DNA from: Lachnospiraceae bacterium
Lineage (GTDB): Bacteria; Bacillota; Clostridia; Lachnospirales; Lachnospiraceae
Length of the DNA stretch: 64,000 nt
Direction of reading: 5' to 3'
Assembly: GCA_017470985.1 (NCBI GenBank)
Contig: JAFUXA010000014.1
Location: 124,001 to 188,000, forward strand
A model generated the notes under the pieces. It was not told the DNA's origin. It saw nothing but the letters and a program-made list of their open reading frames with translations, and did not search any database. The translations under genes were made by a program, and so were the position numbers. Shown here in pieces: positions 1 to 8,893 of this stretch; position 1 is the first letter of the stretch, and each line of letters starts with the position of its first letter.

Positions 1-640
1 TTCTCTCACGACCTCTGACATAAGGTACAATACAATAACTGCAGAAGTTATTGCATCCAAACATAATATTTACACCGGATTTGAAAGGATATTTTCTATG
101 TACAGGCAAATCCTCCACAATCTGATCCGTGTCCTTCCAAATATCAATAATCATTGAATCTGATGCCAAAGCTCTAGTGAGAAGCTCTGCAAATTTAAAG
201 ATATTATGAGTACCGAAAACCAAATCTACAAACTTATATTTGTTCTTTATAGTCTCAATAACATCAGGTTCCTGCATCATACATCCGCACAAACCTATCA
301 TCATATAAGGATTTTTCTTCTTTAAGCTGTGCAAATATCCAAGACGGCCATATACCTTGTTATTGGCATTTTCACGAACTGTACATGTGTTATATAATAC
401 AAAATCAGCATGTTCATCCGCTGCAGGAACGAATCCAATTTCATCTAATATACCTATAATTTTCTCAGAATCTCTGGCATTCATCTGACAACCGAAAGTA
501 GTGACGCAATAAGTAAGCTTACGATTAGCCTCCTTAGCTCTATCAGCAACAATCTCTGATGCACATTTTATAAAATATCTCTGTCTATCAATTTCAGCCT
601 CTGGAATATTTGTTTCCAAAAAGTAATCATTGTAATTCAT
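1..640 (-). CDS. miaB: tRNA-2-methylthio-N6-dimethylallyladenosine synthase, N-terminal part (cut by window edge)
   Basis: A radical-SAM enzyme that adds the 2-methylthio group to i6A37 of tRNAs reading UNN codons. I translated 213 residues from the ATG at 638-640, which follows GGAG at a 6-base spacing. The UPF0004 domain holds the three ligands of the auxiliary [4Fe-4S] cluster (Cys51, Cys86, Cys120; the last in GLCGC). The radical-SAM motif CxxxCxxC is visible as CNNFCSYC at 196-203. The C-terminal radical-SAM and TRAM parts lie outside the window. It is the last visible gene of the proB operon, 74 bases after proA. The family is clear; MiaB rather than MtaB or RimO is favoured by the YNTCTVRENA segment and the long N-terminus. 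Confidence 0.93.
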   Translation of the reverse strand, partial: MNYNDYFLETNIPEAEIDRQRYFIKCASEIVADRAKEANRKLTYCVTTFGCQMNARDSEKIIGILDEIGFVPAADEHADFVLYNTCTVRENANNKVYGRLGYLHSLKKKNPYMMIGLCGCMMQEPDVIETIKNKYKFVDLVFGTHNIFKFAELLTRALASDSMIIDIWKDTDQIVEDLPVHRKYPFKSGVNIMFGCNNFCSYCIVPYVRGRER

Positions 641-714
641 TATTTATCTCCAAATCTATCATCTATTGAATGATGCCTATAGCATCTATTATTTGTCATA
701 AACACCAATAGGAT

Positions 715-1965
715 CTATGGTCTAATCTGACCTTGTCCATATATCACATACTTGGTGCTTGTGAGAGCCAGAAGGCCCATTGGACCTCTAGCATGAAGTT
801 TCTGAGTGCTAATACCAATCTCTGCACCAAAGCCAAACTCAAATCCGTCTGTAAATCTTGTAGAAGCATTCACATATACACAAGCCGCATCAATCTCATC
901 CATAAACTTCTCGGCATTCTGTAGATTTTCTGTAATAATAGCCTCAGAATGACCTGTATTATAGCGGTTAATATGAGCAATGGCCTCATCAATATTATCT
1001 ACAATCTTCACAGATATTTTGTAATCCAGATATTCTGTACCCCAGTCACTATCATCAGCAAGGTTGAAATCAGGACAAATATTTACAGCATCAATATCTC
1101 CTCGGATTTCCACATTGTGCTCATCTAACTTAGCCTTGATCATAGGCAGTACCTGCTTGGCAACATTACGATGTATCACAAGGGATTCAGCTGCGTTACA
1201 TACACCTATTCTCTGAGTCTTGGCATTGTTTATAATCTCAACAGCCATATTTAAATCTGCTGATTCATCAACAAATATATGACAATTACCTGTACCTGTT
1301 TCAATGACAGGAACTGTGGCATTCTGTACAACAGCAGAAATCAGACCTGCTCCTCCTCTAGGTATCAATACATCCAAATATTCATTCATTTTCATAAATT
1401 CTGTAGTTACTTCTCTAGAATTATCTTCTATAAGAGAAATTGCATTTGGATTAATCTCCATGGAATTGAGAGTTCTTCTAATAGAAGCTACAATAGCTTC
1501 ATTGGAATTGGCAGCATCCTTACCACCTTTTAAAATAACTGCATTTCCAGTCTTAAAGCACAGACCAAAAGCATCAGCTGTTACATTCGGTCTTGCCTCA
1601 TAGATAATTCCAATAACACCAATTGGAACTCGTTTCTGACCAATTCTAAGGCCATTAGGACGATTTTTCATAGAAATATATTCACCAATAGGATCTTCCA
1701 AATCAGCAATCTGGCGCAACCCTAATGCCATCTGTTCAACTCTGGCAGGTGTTAGAAGCAATCTGTCCAGTAGTCCCTCAGGCATACCATTAGCTCTACC
1801 ATTTTCCATATCAAGTTCATTGGCACGAAGCAAAGCCTCAGTATCTCTCACAAGTGCTTCTGCTACTGCAATCAACGCATCATTCTTCACATTTGTAGAC
1901 ATCTTTCCTGTCTCTCTTGATGCTATTTTTGCTTTTACACCTAAATCTTTTAACATCTCATTCAT
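715..1965 (-). CDS. proA: Glutamate-5-semialdehyde dehydrogenase (gamma-glutamyl phosphate reductase)
   Basis: Second step of proline synthesis: NADPH-dependent reduction of gamma-glutamyl phosphate to glutamate semialdehyde. At 416 residues it is the usual family length. The aldehyde-dehydrogenase fold is evident: a cofactor segment [19 protein letters not shown] near 114-132, and the catalytic Cys256 in [12 protein letters not shown]. The ATG at 1965 follows AGGAG. It sits 31 bases after the cyclo-ligase gene in the proB-DUF896-cyclo-ligase-proA-miaB operon, so the proline pair is split by two unrelated small genes. Cytoplasmic. Identification is secure. Confidence 0.97.
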   Translation of the reverse strand: MNEMLKDLGVKAKIASRETGKMSTNVKNDALIAVAEALVRDTEALLRANELDMENGRANGMPEGLLDRLLLTPARVEQMALGLRQIADLEDPIGEYISMKNRPNGLRIGQKRVPIGVIGIIYEARPNVTADAFGLCFKTGNAVILKGGKDAANSNEAIVASIRRTLNSMEINPNAISLIEDNSREVTTEFMKMNEYLDVLIPRGGAGLISAVVQNATVPVIETGTGNCHIFVDESADLNMAVEIINNAKTQRIGVCNAAESLVIHRNVAKQVLPMIKAKLDEHNVEIRGDIDAVNICPDFNLADDSDWGTEYLDYKISVKIVDNIDEAIAHINRYNTGHSEAIITENLQNAEKFMDEIDAACVYVNASTRFTDGFEFGFGAEIGISTQKLHARGPMGLLALTSTKYVIYGQGQIRP

Positions 1966-1996
1966 TTGAAAAATCTCCTAATCAAATACAAATCAA

Positions 1997-2575
1997 CTAG
2001 TTACCAATCATTTCCTTATCTGTAAAAATCATATTCATAGGAATATCATGTTCATCTGTTGGTATAGAATCAATTAATTGAAAATCATGACAGACACCAT
2101 ACAACTTCACCTCAGGAAAATGCTCAAAATATCTATCATAATATCCTCTTCCATGGCCCATTCTATGCATGCCTCTGTCAAAGCCTACACCAGGCACAAT
2201 ACATACAACCTGATTGCCTTCATACTCATACAAATCAATAGCATCTACACCTATAGGCTCTAATATACCAAAGGCTCCCGGCTTTAAATCATTTATAGAC
2301 TCTATACAGTAAAAGTCCATATCATCACCAGATACCCTTGGAAGTGCAATTTTCATATTATTTTGCAAGCACCAGTTTATAACCTTGGTTAGACTTACTT
2401 CCTTGCCATAAGCCATATATAATAATAATAAATCAGGCTTTTGGTCTCTTAGATAATCAATCAGATAATCACATATTTTCTCAGATGAAATATCCGACAT
2501 CTCTTTTGGGAAATGCTTACGCTTATCCAATAATTCTTTGCGTATACCTTCCTTTGAAATATTATTTGTTTCCAT
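1997..2575 (-). CDS. 5-formyltetrahydrofolate cyclo-ligase (MTHFS family)
   Basis: Converts 5-formyl-THF to 5,10-methenyl-THF with ATP, returning stored folate to the one-carbon pool. The family signature is seen as PGVGFDRGMHRMGHGRGYYD in the C-terminal half, and the N-terminus has the typical KxxxRKELLDKRK helix. An upstream in-frame GTG at 2584 overlaps the AGGTG ribosome site, so I place the start at the ATG at 2573-2575, giving 192 residues. It overlaps the DUF896 gene by 14 bases, which suggests translational coupling. Its place between proB and proA has no obvious metabolic reason. Confidence 0.92.
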   Translation of the reverse strand: METNNISKEGIRKELLDKRKHFPKEMSDISSEKICDYLIDYLRDQKPDLLLLYMAYGKEVSLTKVINWCLQNNMKIALPRVSGDDMDFYCIESINDLKPGAFGILEPIGVDAIDLYEYEGNQVVCIVPGVGFDRGMHRMGHGRGYYDRYFEHFPEVKLYGVCHDFQLIDSIPTDEHDIPMNMIFTDKEMIGN

Positions 2576-2780
2576 ATTTCTCACCTAAATTAGTGATTGA
2601 ACCATCCTTTTCAACAATGTCAATATTATTTAACTGAGCCTTTACATTAGCTTTGATAGCATCTATGTATTGTCTTCTAAGTTTTGCCTGCTCGTCCTTC
2701 TCTTCTGGAGTTAATCCTTCTGGACTTTTCTGTTTGTGTGCAAGCTCGTTAATACGAGCAATCATTTCATCTGTAATCAA
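2562..2780 (-). CDS. DUF896 family small protein (YnzC-like)
   Basis: A 72-residue cytoplasmic protein of the DUF896 family. The family core is recognisable: an N-terminal IARINELAHKQK helix, a short turn (SPEGLTPEEK), and a second helix DEQAKLRRQYIDAIKAN, as in Bacillus subtilis YnzC; I recall no firm molecular function for the family. The start is a TTG at 2778-2780 that overlaps the proB stop codon. GAGGAG lies 8 bases upstream, and the resulting N-terminus (MITDEMIARINEL) lines up with the Bacillus protein, so TTG is preferred over the later ATG. Confidence 0.88.
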   Translation of the reverse strand: MITDEMIARINELAHKQKSPEGLTPEEKDEQAKLRRQYIDAIKANVKAQLNNIDIVEKDGSITNLGEKYGNK

Positions 2781-3622
2781 TTCATGTTCTCCTCTATAAA
2801 ATCTGCAATAAAGAAATCATCCTTCTTGTTGGCTGTAAATACAGTTCCAACGAAGTCATTTTCCATAATATCGTGAATTATTTCCACATCAGCACCGTTG
2901 GCAATAATCATATCAGCCCCAGAGTATGTTGCAATTCTGGCCGCATTTAACTTGGTAGCCATACCTCCAGTACCTACATCACTTCCTGTTTCAACACTTG
3001 CCATATGTAGTACTGTATCATCAATCTTGTCAACAAGCTCCACCAAAGTAGCATCTGGATTGTTCTTAGGATTGTCTGTAAACAATCCATCAATATCTGA
3101 TAATAAGATAAGTAAATCCGCACCAATTAAAGATGCAACCAACGCTGCCAGGGAATCATTGTCACCAAATTGAATCTCATAGGTATTTACAGTGTCATTT
3201 TCATTTACAACAGGAATAACACCCAATTTGAATAATTCTTCAAATGTATTTCTGGCATTTGTTCTAGATACATTGTCAGTCATGGTTTTCTTAGTCATAA
3301 GAACCTGACCACAAGTCTGCTGATATTCGCTAAAAAGCTTCTGATATGTCATCATAAGAGCTGACTGCCCAACTGCTGCGCAAGCCTGTTTTGTGGAAAT
3401 ATTCTTTGGGCGTTTATTGATTCCCAAAATATTTCTTCCCACTGCAATAGCTCCAGATGATACGAGACATACATCAATATTCTGATTCTTGAGATCACAT
3501 AGCTGTCTCACTAGCTTCTCTAATTTGATAAAATCAATTTTACCGGTCTTTGCATGTGTCAAAGATGATGATCCTATTTTTATTACAATTCTTTTTTTCT
3601 TTTTAAATCTGTTAGTACTCAT
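2777..3622 (-). CDS. proB: Glutamate 5-kinase, short form without PUA domain
   Basis: First step of proline synthesis: ATP-dependent phosphorylation of glutamate. The amino-acid-kinase fold is clear: RIVIKIGSSSLT at 11-22, the conserved substrate loop NENDTVN, DNDSLAALVASLIGADLLILLSDIDGL in the middle, and TGGMATKLNAARIA near 215. At 281 residues it ends after the kinase domain; the E. coli enzyme (367 residues) carries an extra PUA domain. Short forms occur in other bacteria, so this is not a truncation. First gene of its operon, behind a good promoter at 3659-3687. Confidence 0.96.
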   Translation of the reverse strand: MSTNRFKKKKRIVIKIGSSSLTHAKTGKIDFIKLEKLVRQLCDLKNQNIDVCLVSSGAIAVGRNILGINKRPKNISTKQACAAVGQSALMMTYQKLFSEYQQTCGQVLMTKKTMTDNVSRTNARNTFEELFKLGVIPVVNENDTVNTYEIQFGDNDSLAALVASLIGADLLILLSDIDGLFTDNPKNNPDATLVELVDKIDDTVLHMASVETGSDVGTGGMATKLNAARIATYSGADMIIANGADVEIIHDIMENDFVGTVFTANKKDDFFIADFIEENMN

Positions 3623-3658
3623 TTTTCCTGCTTTCTCTGATTAAAACAAACCAAACTA

Positions 3659-3687
3659 ATTATATAAAAAATAAGAACCTAATGCAA
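3659..3687 (-). promoter_or_regulatory. Sigma-A type promoter of the proB operon
   Basis: Minus-strand TTGCAT (3682-3687), a 17-base spacer and a perfect TATAAT (3659-3664), about 35 bases upstream of the proB start. Nothing else resembling a promoter lies between the upstream terminator at 3760-3805 and proB. Confidence 0.7.
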
Positions 3688-3759
3688 TTCAATTATCATA
3701 CAATATCAAGTGAAAAAACCTTGATTTTCGGGCATCTTGTTGAATATATATATACAAAA

Positions 3760-3805
3760 TACCGGCCACCAATAATTGGAAATCCCCTCATATTGGTAAC
3801 CGGTA
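3760..3805 (-). terminator. Terminator of the surface-protein operon
   Basis: Arms 3760-3774 and 3791-3805 are inverted repeats (13 of 15 positions match) around a 16-base loop. On the minus strand the stem is followed by TTTTGT. It lies 45 bases after the end of the sortase-anchored protein gene and before the proB promoter. Confidence 0.7.
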
Positions 3806-3849
3806 TAATTATTTCATTTTATTTTTTAGTTATCATTAAAAAGATCCAC

Positions 3850-4779
3850 TCATTTACGAATCTTTTTAACAATCATTGTCGATTCAAGCAAGAATGCCAA
3901 GGCTATCATCGCAAAAGCAAGGATATTGATATTATCATCACCTGTTACTGGAGACTTCACCTTTACAGACTGTGCTGGAGCACTACTTACTGACGGTTCA
4001 TTTTCCACAACACCTGATTTAATAATTGCATTTGTATCTGTCTGATCAGTTATAGCAACTGTAATTGGTGAGAAAGAATCAAATTTGGGTTCAATCGCTC
4101 CATTTACAACCTTACAGAACTGACGTGTCCATTTACCATCATGAAAATGCGATACGATAGCAATCTTGCCATTATATGTATCTCCCACTTTGATGGAAAC
4201 AGCGCCCTTGCCACTAGCCTTTAATTCCATAGCAAGCACCTTTACAATATCCCACTTGCCCTCATAAGCACTTGTCTCAAGTGATAAGAGATCATTTTGA
4301 ATGCTACTAATAATTGCAGAATCTGTAATAATATCTACAGAAATAATTTTCACCTGGCTTCCTGTTGGAACAGAAACATCCTCTTTTGCTATAAAATCGC
4401 CATTTGCCAAATCTTCTTCTGTATTCAATTCTGGAATAGTTTTACCAGCCACTGTGACATTAGAAGTAGCAAATTCGCCACCATCATAATCAGCAACCTT
4501 TACTGTATATGTACCTGGTTCCAAGGCGATGCTTTCAGAAAATTTACCAGAATCAACCTGAGTAGTTTTCATTGTAACCAGCGTCTTACCATCCTCTGCG
4601 TATACAAATATTGCAGCCGCAACCACACCAGAATCCATTGTTCCAGAAACATTAATTTCTTCATCACTAGCTGTAACGTTTAAAGAAGCAACATTTCCAG
4701 CTTCAGCCTTTATAGGATTATGTACCAATGTCAGACAAAGGGTCATTATCATTACCATAGTCATCAATACTTTTTTCAT
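3850..4779 (-). CDS. Secreted protein with a C-terminal SPVTG sortase-type anchor
   Basis: 309 residues; function unknown. An N-terminal signal peptide (MKKVLMTMVMIMTLCLTLVH...AEAG) is followed by a bacterial Ig-like segment, roughly residues 30-115, rich in short beta strands. The C-terminus has the classic sorting layout: SPVTGDDN, a hydrophobic stretch (ILAFAMIALAFLLEST), then the basic tail KKIRK. SPxTG-type signals are used by clostridial sortases, so I infer covalent cell-wall attachment. A GTG at 4788 overlaps the AGGGGTGA ribosome site; the ATG at 4779 is therefore the start. It follows the 555-residue secreted protein by 18 bases in the same operon. No sortase gene is in the window. 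Confidence 0.8.
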   Translation of the reverse strand: MKKVLMTMVMIMTLCLTLVHNPIKAEAGNVASLNVTASDEEINVSGTMDSGVVAAAIFVYAEDGKTLVTMKTTQVDSGKFSESIALEPGTYTVKVADYDGGEFATSNVTVAGKTIPELNTEEDLANGDFIAKEDVSVPTGSQVKIISVDIITDSAIISSIQNDLLSLETSAYEGKWDIVKVLAMELKASGKGAVSIKVGDTYNGKIAIVSHFHDGKWTRQFCKVVNGAIEPKFDSFSPITVAITDQTDTNAIIKSGVVENEPSVSSAPAQSVKVKSPVTGDDNINILAFAMIALAFLLESTMIVKKIRK

Positions 4780-4797
4780 CTCAATCACCCCTCTCTC

Positions 4798-6465
4798 CTA
4801 GTATATAGTCCTACGGCTCTTCATTTCATAGGTCACACCATCACCTGAGCCTGCATATGTGCCCTTATAGGTGTTTCCACTAAATGCTCCTGCCTTAACA
4901 GCATTATAATCAACTGTTACAACATTAGTAGGATCAATCAATTCATAACGTGCTGATTTCAGACCTTTACCTGCATCCATTTCGTATGAACCAGTAGGTT
5001 CTTCATTGATATCGAGAGATTCAACCACTTCCAACTTTTTCATCTCAGAAGTACCATTTTCATAATGAATATTTGCATATACATCATAATTGCTGTATGA
5101 ATCATTAGATGCATAATATAGTCTTACACCATATGGAGATTCAGAAAGTGGCACATTTGGTCTAAACATATCATAGCAAACCATTGCAACACGGTTAATC
5201 TTCAAATAAAAGTCTCCTTTTGCACTAGAAAGCTTAAATACTACATTATCATAGAAATTTGAAGCAAATGTAACTGTAAATCCTGAACCAGAATCTCCGC
5301 TTACATTTACAGCGCCACTTGGAACACCAATTGGAGTAACTGAAAGAATTGGTGCAATAGAACCCTGTGCTGTTTCAAAACGCAAATTAGGTTCAAGCAT
5401 AAACATCTCTTTTTCTGCTGGATTATCAGCTGAAGTACCACTGACATCTACAGTGTTAGAGAAAAATGTATTATCCCAAAAATCTGGGAAATATGTATAA
5501 TCCGATTCATTCGCAGAAAATGCAACGCCTTCATAAGAAGTCTCGTCATAAATAGTCAATCTAAAGCTTCTATCACCATTAGTACAAAGTGTAGAATTAC
5601 CATTTTGTGCTCCTGTAGGATCAAAAGCAAAATCTCTCTTAGCATCCTCATCAAGTGACTCAATATAATCTTTCAATTCTGCAAAGCTCGTATACTGTAC
5701 CACAGTGCCCATCTGATTCTCTTTTACAAAATAGTAATTACCACTATCTATAGCATAATGAAGGTCAAGAACCTGAGCCTCAACGCCGCCTTCCCCTGTA
5801 CCTTCTGCTATAATCTGAGAAGATGGAATATAAATGATATCATATGATCCATTTCCTGTAGGACTTGCATCTAGACCAGTTATCCTATAAAAGAATACTT
5901 CATCACTTGGACCCTGCCATACAATATAGGCAGTATCAAAAAGCTGATGATTAGGTCCAGGATCATTTCCCTGGTTAGGATTTCCTCCTTGATTAGGATC
6001 ATTTCCCTGATTTTGCTGAACAGCTCCGATTGTAATTGTAATCTCCACATTACCATTTTGTGGCAAATCAAGAATATAACCAGATTGACTGGTAAATGCA
6101 TTATAATCATCTACATTAACCGGCTGACCATTGGCCCTAATGCTTACATTTCCAATACCCTGGCCAGCATCTGTAACCTTAATAGTAAGATGTGAAGCAT
6201 CCTGAGGCATAGACGCAGTTTCAGTATTAGTATAATTATTACTCTGCGCGATACCTAAATACGTAGATGTTTGAGTAGAATTATCAAACTTAAAACTAAC
6301 TCCACCATTATCAAAATTTGCCGAGTCCGACTTGTTTACCGTAAAAGTATAAGTACCTGCTGTAGATGCAAATACTTTGGTAAAACCACTTGAATACAAG
6401 CATGCAAAAACCAGGGCCAGGCCTGTAATTAGAGCTGCAGGTATTCTAAAAATTTTTCTGTCCAT
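4798..6465 (-). CDS. Large secreted protein, unknown function
   Basis: 555 residues, not recognised. It begins with a signal peptide (positively charged DRKIFR, then PAALITGLALVFACLYSSG, probable cleavage near VFAS). Residues about 35-145 form a beta-rich domain ending in VEITITIGAV; an Asn/Gln/Gly/Pro linker (about 150-170, encoded by a 36-base tandem repeat) joins it to a long beta-rich C-terminal part with many aromatic residues. There is no C-terminal hydrophobic anchor, so it is either released or held by its sortase-anchored neighbour. RBS AAAGGGGATG precedes the ATG. It heads a two-gene operon with its own promoter and terminator. A carbohydrate or surface-matrix role is only a guess. 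Confidence 0.75.
   Translation of the reverse strand: MDRKIFRIPAALITGLALVFACLYSSGFTKVFASTAGTYTFTVNKSDSANFDNGGVSFKFDNSTQTSTYLGIAQSNNYTNTETASMPQDASHLTIKVTDAGQGIGNVSIRANGQPVNVDDYNAFTSQSGYILDLPQNGNVEITITIGAVQQNQGNDPNQGGNPNQGNDPGPNHQLFDTAYIVWQGPSDEVFFYRITGLDASPTGNGSYDIIYIPSSQIIAEGTGEGGVEAQVLDLHYAIDSGNYYFVKENQMGTVVQYTSFAELKDYIESLDEDAKRDFAFDPTGAQNGNSTLCTNGDRSFRLTIYDETSYEGVAFSANESDYTYFPDFWDNTFFSNTVDVSGTSADNPAEKEMFMLEPNLRFETAQGSIAPILSVTPIGVPSGAVNVSGDSGSGFTVTFASNFYDNVVFKLSSAKGDFYLKINRVAMVCYDMFRPNVPLSESPYGVRLYYASNDSYSNYDVYANIHYENGTSEMKKLEVVESLDINEEPTGSYEMDAGKGLKSARYELIDPTNVVTVDYNAVKAGAFSGNTYKGTYAGSGDGVTYEMKSRRTIY
5953..6010 (-). repeat. Short tandem repeat encoding an Asn/Gln/Gly/Pro linker
   Basis: The 15-base unit AGGATCATTTCCCTG occurs at 5959-5973 and again at 5995-6009, a period of 36 bases, with degenerate copies between. 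It encodes NQGND/NPNQGG units of the linker in the 555-residue secreted protein. Copy number may vary between strains. Confidence 0.7.
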
Positions 6466-6591
6466 AAGCTCATCCCCTTTCTCATAAATAAAAAATATTT
6501 GTCCGACATGTTTTCAGATATAATTTCAAATACGTTTTCTAAAAACTTTTGTAAAATTATAGTTGCAAAAAAACGCTGTCGTACTTAAATA

Positions 6592-6621
6592 ATTATATTA
6601 CACATTTGTCAGAAAACGCAA
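6592..6621 (-). promoter_or_regulatory. Candidate promoter of the secreted-protein operon
   Basis: Minus-strand TTGCGT (6616-6621), an 18-base spacer and TATAAT (6592-6597), about 125 bases upstream of the ATG at 6465. The -35 touches the end of the rnf terminator hairpin. The implied leader of about 120 bases holds no structure I can identify. Confidence 0.45.
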
Positions 6622-6658
6622 TAAGCTTTCAGAATCATTTTGATTCCGAAAGCTTATT
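6620..6658. terminator. Hairpin terminator after rnfB
   Basis: Arms 6620-6636 and 6642-6658 pair over 17 bases with one mismatch, loop ATTTT. T runs flank both sides (stronger on the + strand), so it may act in both directions. It lies 90 bases after the rnfB stop and just before the next promoter, fitting the end of the rnf operon. Confidence 0.7.
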
Positions 6659-6748
6659 TTTGACATATTCTTATATCAATACATTTTGTCTTGTTAAATC
6701 AATAATTTTTATCTAATAATGAACAAAAAACAAATTGCCCCAAACAAA

Positions 6749-7546
6749 TTATAGACTAAGAATAATCTTCTTTGGGCACTTCTCAGCACAAAGACCACAA
6801 TGGGTACATTTGCTCTGATCAATATGTGCAATATTATCTTCCACTGTAATTGCTTCAGCAGGACAATTCTTCTCGCAGAGATGACATGCAATACATCCAA
6901 CTGAACATACACTCATAACATCCTTGCCCTTGTCCTTTGAACTACACTGAACAAGCTGAGTTGAAGAATAAGGAACCAATTCAATCAAATGATTTGGACA
7001 TGTAGCAACACATTTTCCGCAGGCTTTACAAGCTTCCTTATCTACTACTGCAATTCCATCAACAATATGAATAGCATCAAAAGGACAAGCCTTCACACAG
7101 CTTCCATATCCCATACAGCCGTATTTACAAGCCTTTGGACCGCCCCCTGGAACGAATGCCATAGCCTGACAATCCTCAACACCTGAATACTCATAATTCT
7201 TGTTAGCCTTTTCACAGTTACCTGCACATTTTACAAAGGCAACCATCTTCTCCCCATCTTCAGCTTCAACACCCATAATCTCGCCAACTTTAGCGGCTAC
7301 AGGAGCTCCACCTACAGGACATCCATTTACAGGAGCCTCACCCTTTACAATAGCTGCAGCCAAACCGGAACATCCGGCATATCCACAACCACCACAGTTA
7401 TTTCCAGGTAATACATTAATAATAGCTGTTTCTCTCTCGTCTACTTCCACTTTGAATTTTTCTGATGCAAAGCAAAGGAAAAATCCCAACAAACAACCAG
7501 TGACGCCGACAATTACAACAGTCAAAACAATTCCTAATATATCCAT
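6749..7546 (-). CDS. rnfB: Rnf complex subunit B (iron-sulfur electron-entry subunit)
   Basis: Takes electrons from reduced ferredoxin into the membrane Rnf complex. 265 residues: one N-terminal membrane helix (ILGIVLTVVIVGVTGCLLGFFLC), the four-cysteine cluster domain CGGCGYAGCSGLA near 50-62, and ferredoxin-type [4Fe-4S] motifs further on, including CKACGKCVATCPN and CTHCGLCAEKCPK at the end. The ORF could extend to 7615, but GGAGGG sits just upstream of the ATG at 7544-7546 and the extension has no family match, so the short start is chosen. It is the last gene of rnfCDGEAB, 13 bases after rnfA. Confidence 0.95.
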   Translation of the reverse strand: MDILGIVLTVVIVGVTGCLLGFFLCFASEKFKVEVDERETAIINVLPGNNCGGCGYAGCSGLAAAIVKGEAPVNGCPVGGAPVAAKVGEIMGVEAEDGEKMVAFVKCAGNCEKANKNYEYSGVEDCQAMAFVPGGGPKACKYGCMGYGSCVKACPFDAIHIVDGIAVVDKEACKACGKCVATCPNHLIELVPYSSTQLVQCSSKDKGKDVMSVCSVGCIACHLCEKNCPAEAITVEDNIAHIDQSKCTHCGLCAEKCPKKIILSL

Positions 7547-7559
7547 AATGCCAGCCCTC

Positions 7560-8135
7560 CTATATAATGCCTGAGAATCCAAAGAAAGCAATCGCCATAA
7601 GTCCTGCTGTAACAAGAACTATAGCAGATCCCTTAAATGGACCAGGAATGTCATTATATTCTATTTTCTCACGAATACCAGCCATGATTACAATAGAAAT
7701 TGTAAAACCGATTGCTGTACCAAAACCGCAGATAACGCTCTCTAAGATATTATAACCATTGGTTACATTTTTCAAAGCTACACCTAATACAGCACAGTTT
7801 GTTGTAATAAGTGGCAAATATACTCCCAATGCATTGTACAGTGAAGGTACCGATTTTCTAAGAAACATCTCTACAAACTGAACCAATGCAGCAATTACAA
7901 GAATAAATACAATTGTCTGTAAATAATCCAATCCCAATGGGAACAAGATAAATTTATAAATCAAGCTGGTAACAAAACTTGAAATTGTAATAACGAATAT
8001 TACAGCACCGCCCATACCGGCAGCAGTTTCAACTCTCTTGGAAACTCCAAGGAATGGACACAATCCAAGGAACTGGCTGAGAACAACGTTATTTACAATT
8101 GCTGATGCAACTAAAATCAATAATAATTCTTTCAT
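7560..8135 (-). CDS. rnfA: Rnf complex subunit A (integral membrane)
   Basis: 191 residues, almost wholly hydrophobic with about six membrane helices. The family start MKELLLILVASAIVNNVVLSQFLGLCPFLG is characteristic; the Cys in GLCPFLG and the one in TTNCAVLG are the conserved pair that, in RnfA/NqrE proteins, binds an iron centre between RnfA and RnfE/D. It lies 11 bases after rnfE and 13 before rnfB. Secure call. Confidence 0.95.
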   Translation of the reverse strand: MKELLLILVASAIVNNVVLSQFLGLCPFLGVSKRVETAAGMGGAVIFVITISSFVTSLIYKFILFPLGLDYLQTIVFILVIAALVQFVEMFLRKSVPSLYNALGVYLPLITTNCAVLGVALKNVTNGYNILESVICGFGTAIGFTISIVIMAGIREKIEYNDIPGPFKGSAIVLVTAGLMAIAFFGFSGII

Positions 8136-8146
8136 CGTCTCTCCTC

Positions 8147-8893
8147 CTATTCCTTATCTTCCTCTGGTGCTTTTACTTCAACTGTAGAAGACTTACCAGT
8201 ACATGAGCTCATACCACAGCTACTGCAATCACCGGCAAGACATCCTTGTGCAGCTGGAAGTGGCTTACCTTTTGCTTCAGCCTTGGCTCTTACAACATTC
8301 ATGATAGCAACCAAAACAGCAAGAACAAAGAAAGCTCCAGGTGCCAATACAAAAATTGTAATTGGTGTATATCCAATTTTACCTGTAGAAGCATCTGCCA
8401 AAGGTAAAACCTGAGCGCCAAAAATCTGGCCTGCTCCGAGAATTTCTCTCACAATACCAATCAATGTAAGACCCAAAGTAAATCCAAGTCCCATACCAAT
8501 TCCATCAAAGACAGAAGGTACAACAGGATTCTTAGAAGCATAGCTTTCTGCTCTACCGAGGATGATACAGTTAACAACAATAAGAGGAATATAAATTCCA
8601 AGTGAAGAGTATAAACTAGGTACATATCCCTGTAACAGGAACTGAACCATAGTTACTATTGATGCAACAATAACAATGAAAGCAGGAACTCTTACTCTAT
8701 CAGGAATAATATTTCTCAAAAGAGAAATAACCAGATTAGATACAACAAGTACTACTGTTGTAGAAAGTCCCATGCCAAGTCCATTCATTGCTGAAGTAGT
8801 TACAGCAAGTGTAGGACACATACCCAACATAAGCACAAAGGTTGGATTTTCTTTAATAATACCATTCTGTAGACGCTCTACATTCTTATTCAT
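8147..8893 (-). CDS. rnfE: Rnf complex subunit E (integral membrane) with Cys-rich tail
   Basis: 248 residues. Homologous to RnfA, with about six membrane helices and the paired-Cys segments GMCPTLAVT and VVNCIILGRAESYA. An in-frame GTG at 8902 falls inside the ribosome site; AGGAGG is 8 bases from the ATG at 8893, which I take as the start. The gene overlaps the rnfG end by 8 bases. Unusual: after the last helix there is a hydrophilic tail with five cysteines (CLAGDCSSCGMSSC, about residues 217-230) ending in an acidic stretch. I do not recall this as a general RnfE feature. Confidence 0.93.
   Translation of the reverse strand: MNKNVERLQNGIIKENPTFVLMLGMCPTLAVTTSAMNGLGMGLSTTVVLVVSNLVISLLRNIIPDRVRVPAFIVIVASIVTMVQFLLQGYVPSLYSSLGIYIPLIVVNCIILGRAESYASKNPVVPSVFDGIGMGLGFTLGLTLIGIVREILGAGQIFGAQVLPLADASTGKIGYTPITIFVLAPGAFFVLAVLVAIMNVVRAKAEAKGKPLPAAQGCLAGDCSSCGMSSCTGKSSTVEVKAPEEDKE

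Noticed and set aside
733-924. Open frame on the + strand inside proA, with many others of this kind elsewhere (for example 1279-1603, 20327-20959, 23115-23705, 61968-62474)
   Set aside because: They lie opposite clear protein genes, lack ribosome sites and have no recognisable domains; they arise from codon bias of the true frame.
5953-6010. Repeat considered as a CRISPR-like array
   Set aside because: Only two true copies with coding, non-unique spacing; it encodes a protein linker and no cas gene is near.
7547-7615. N-terminal extension of rnfB
   Set aside because: Overlaps rnfA and lacks a ribosome site; GGAGGG precedes the internal ATG.
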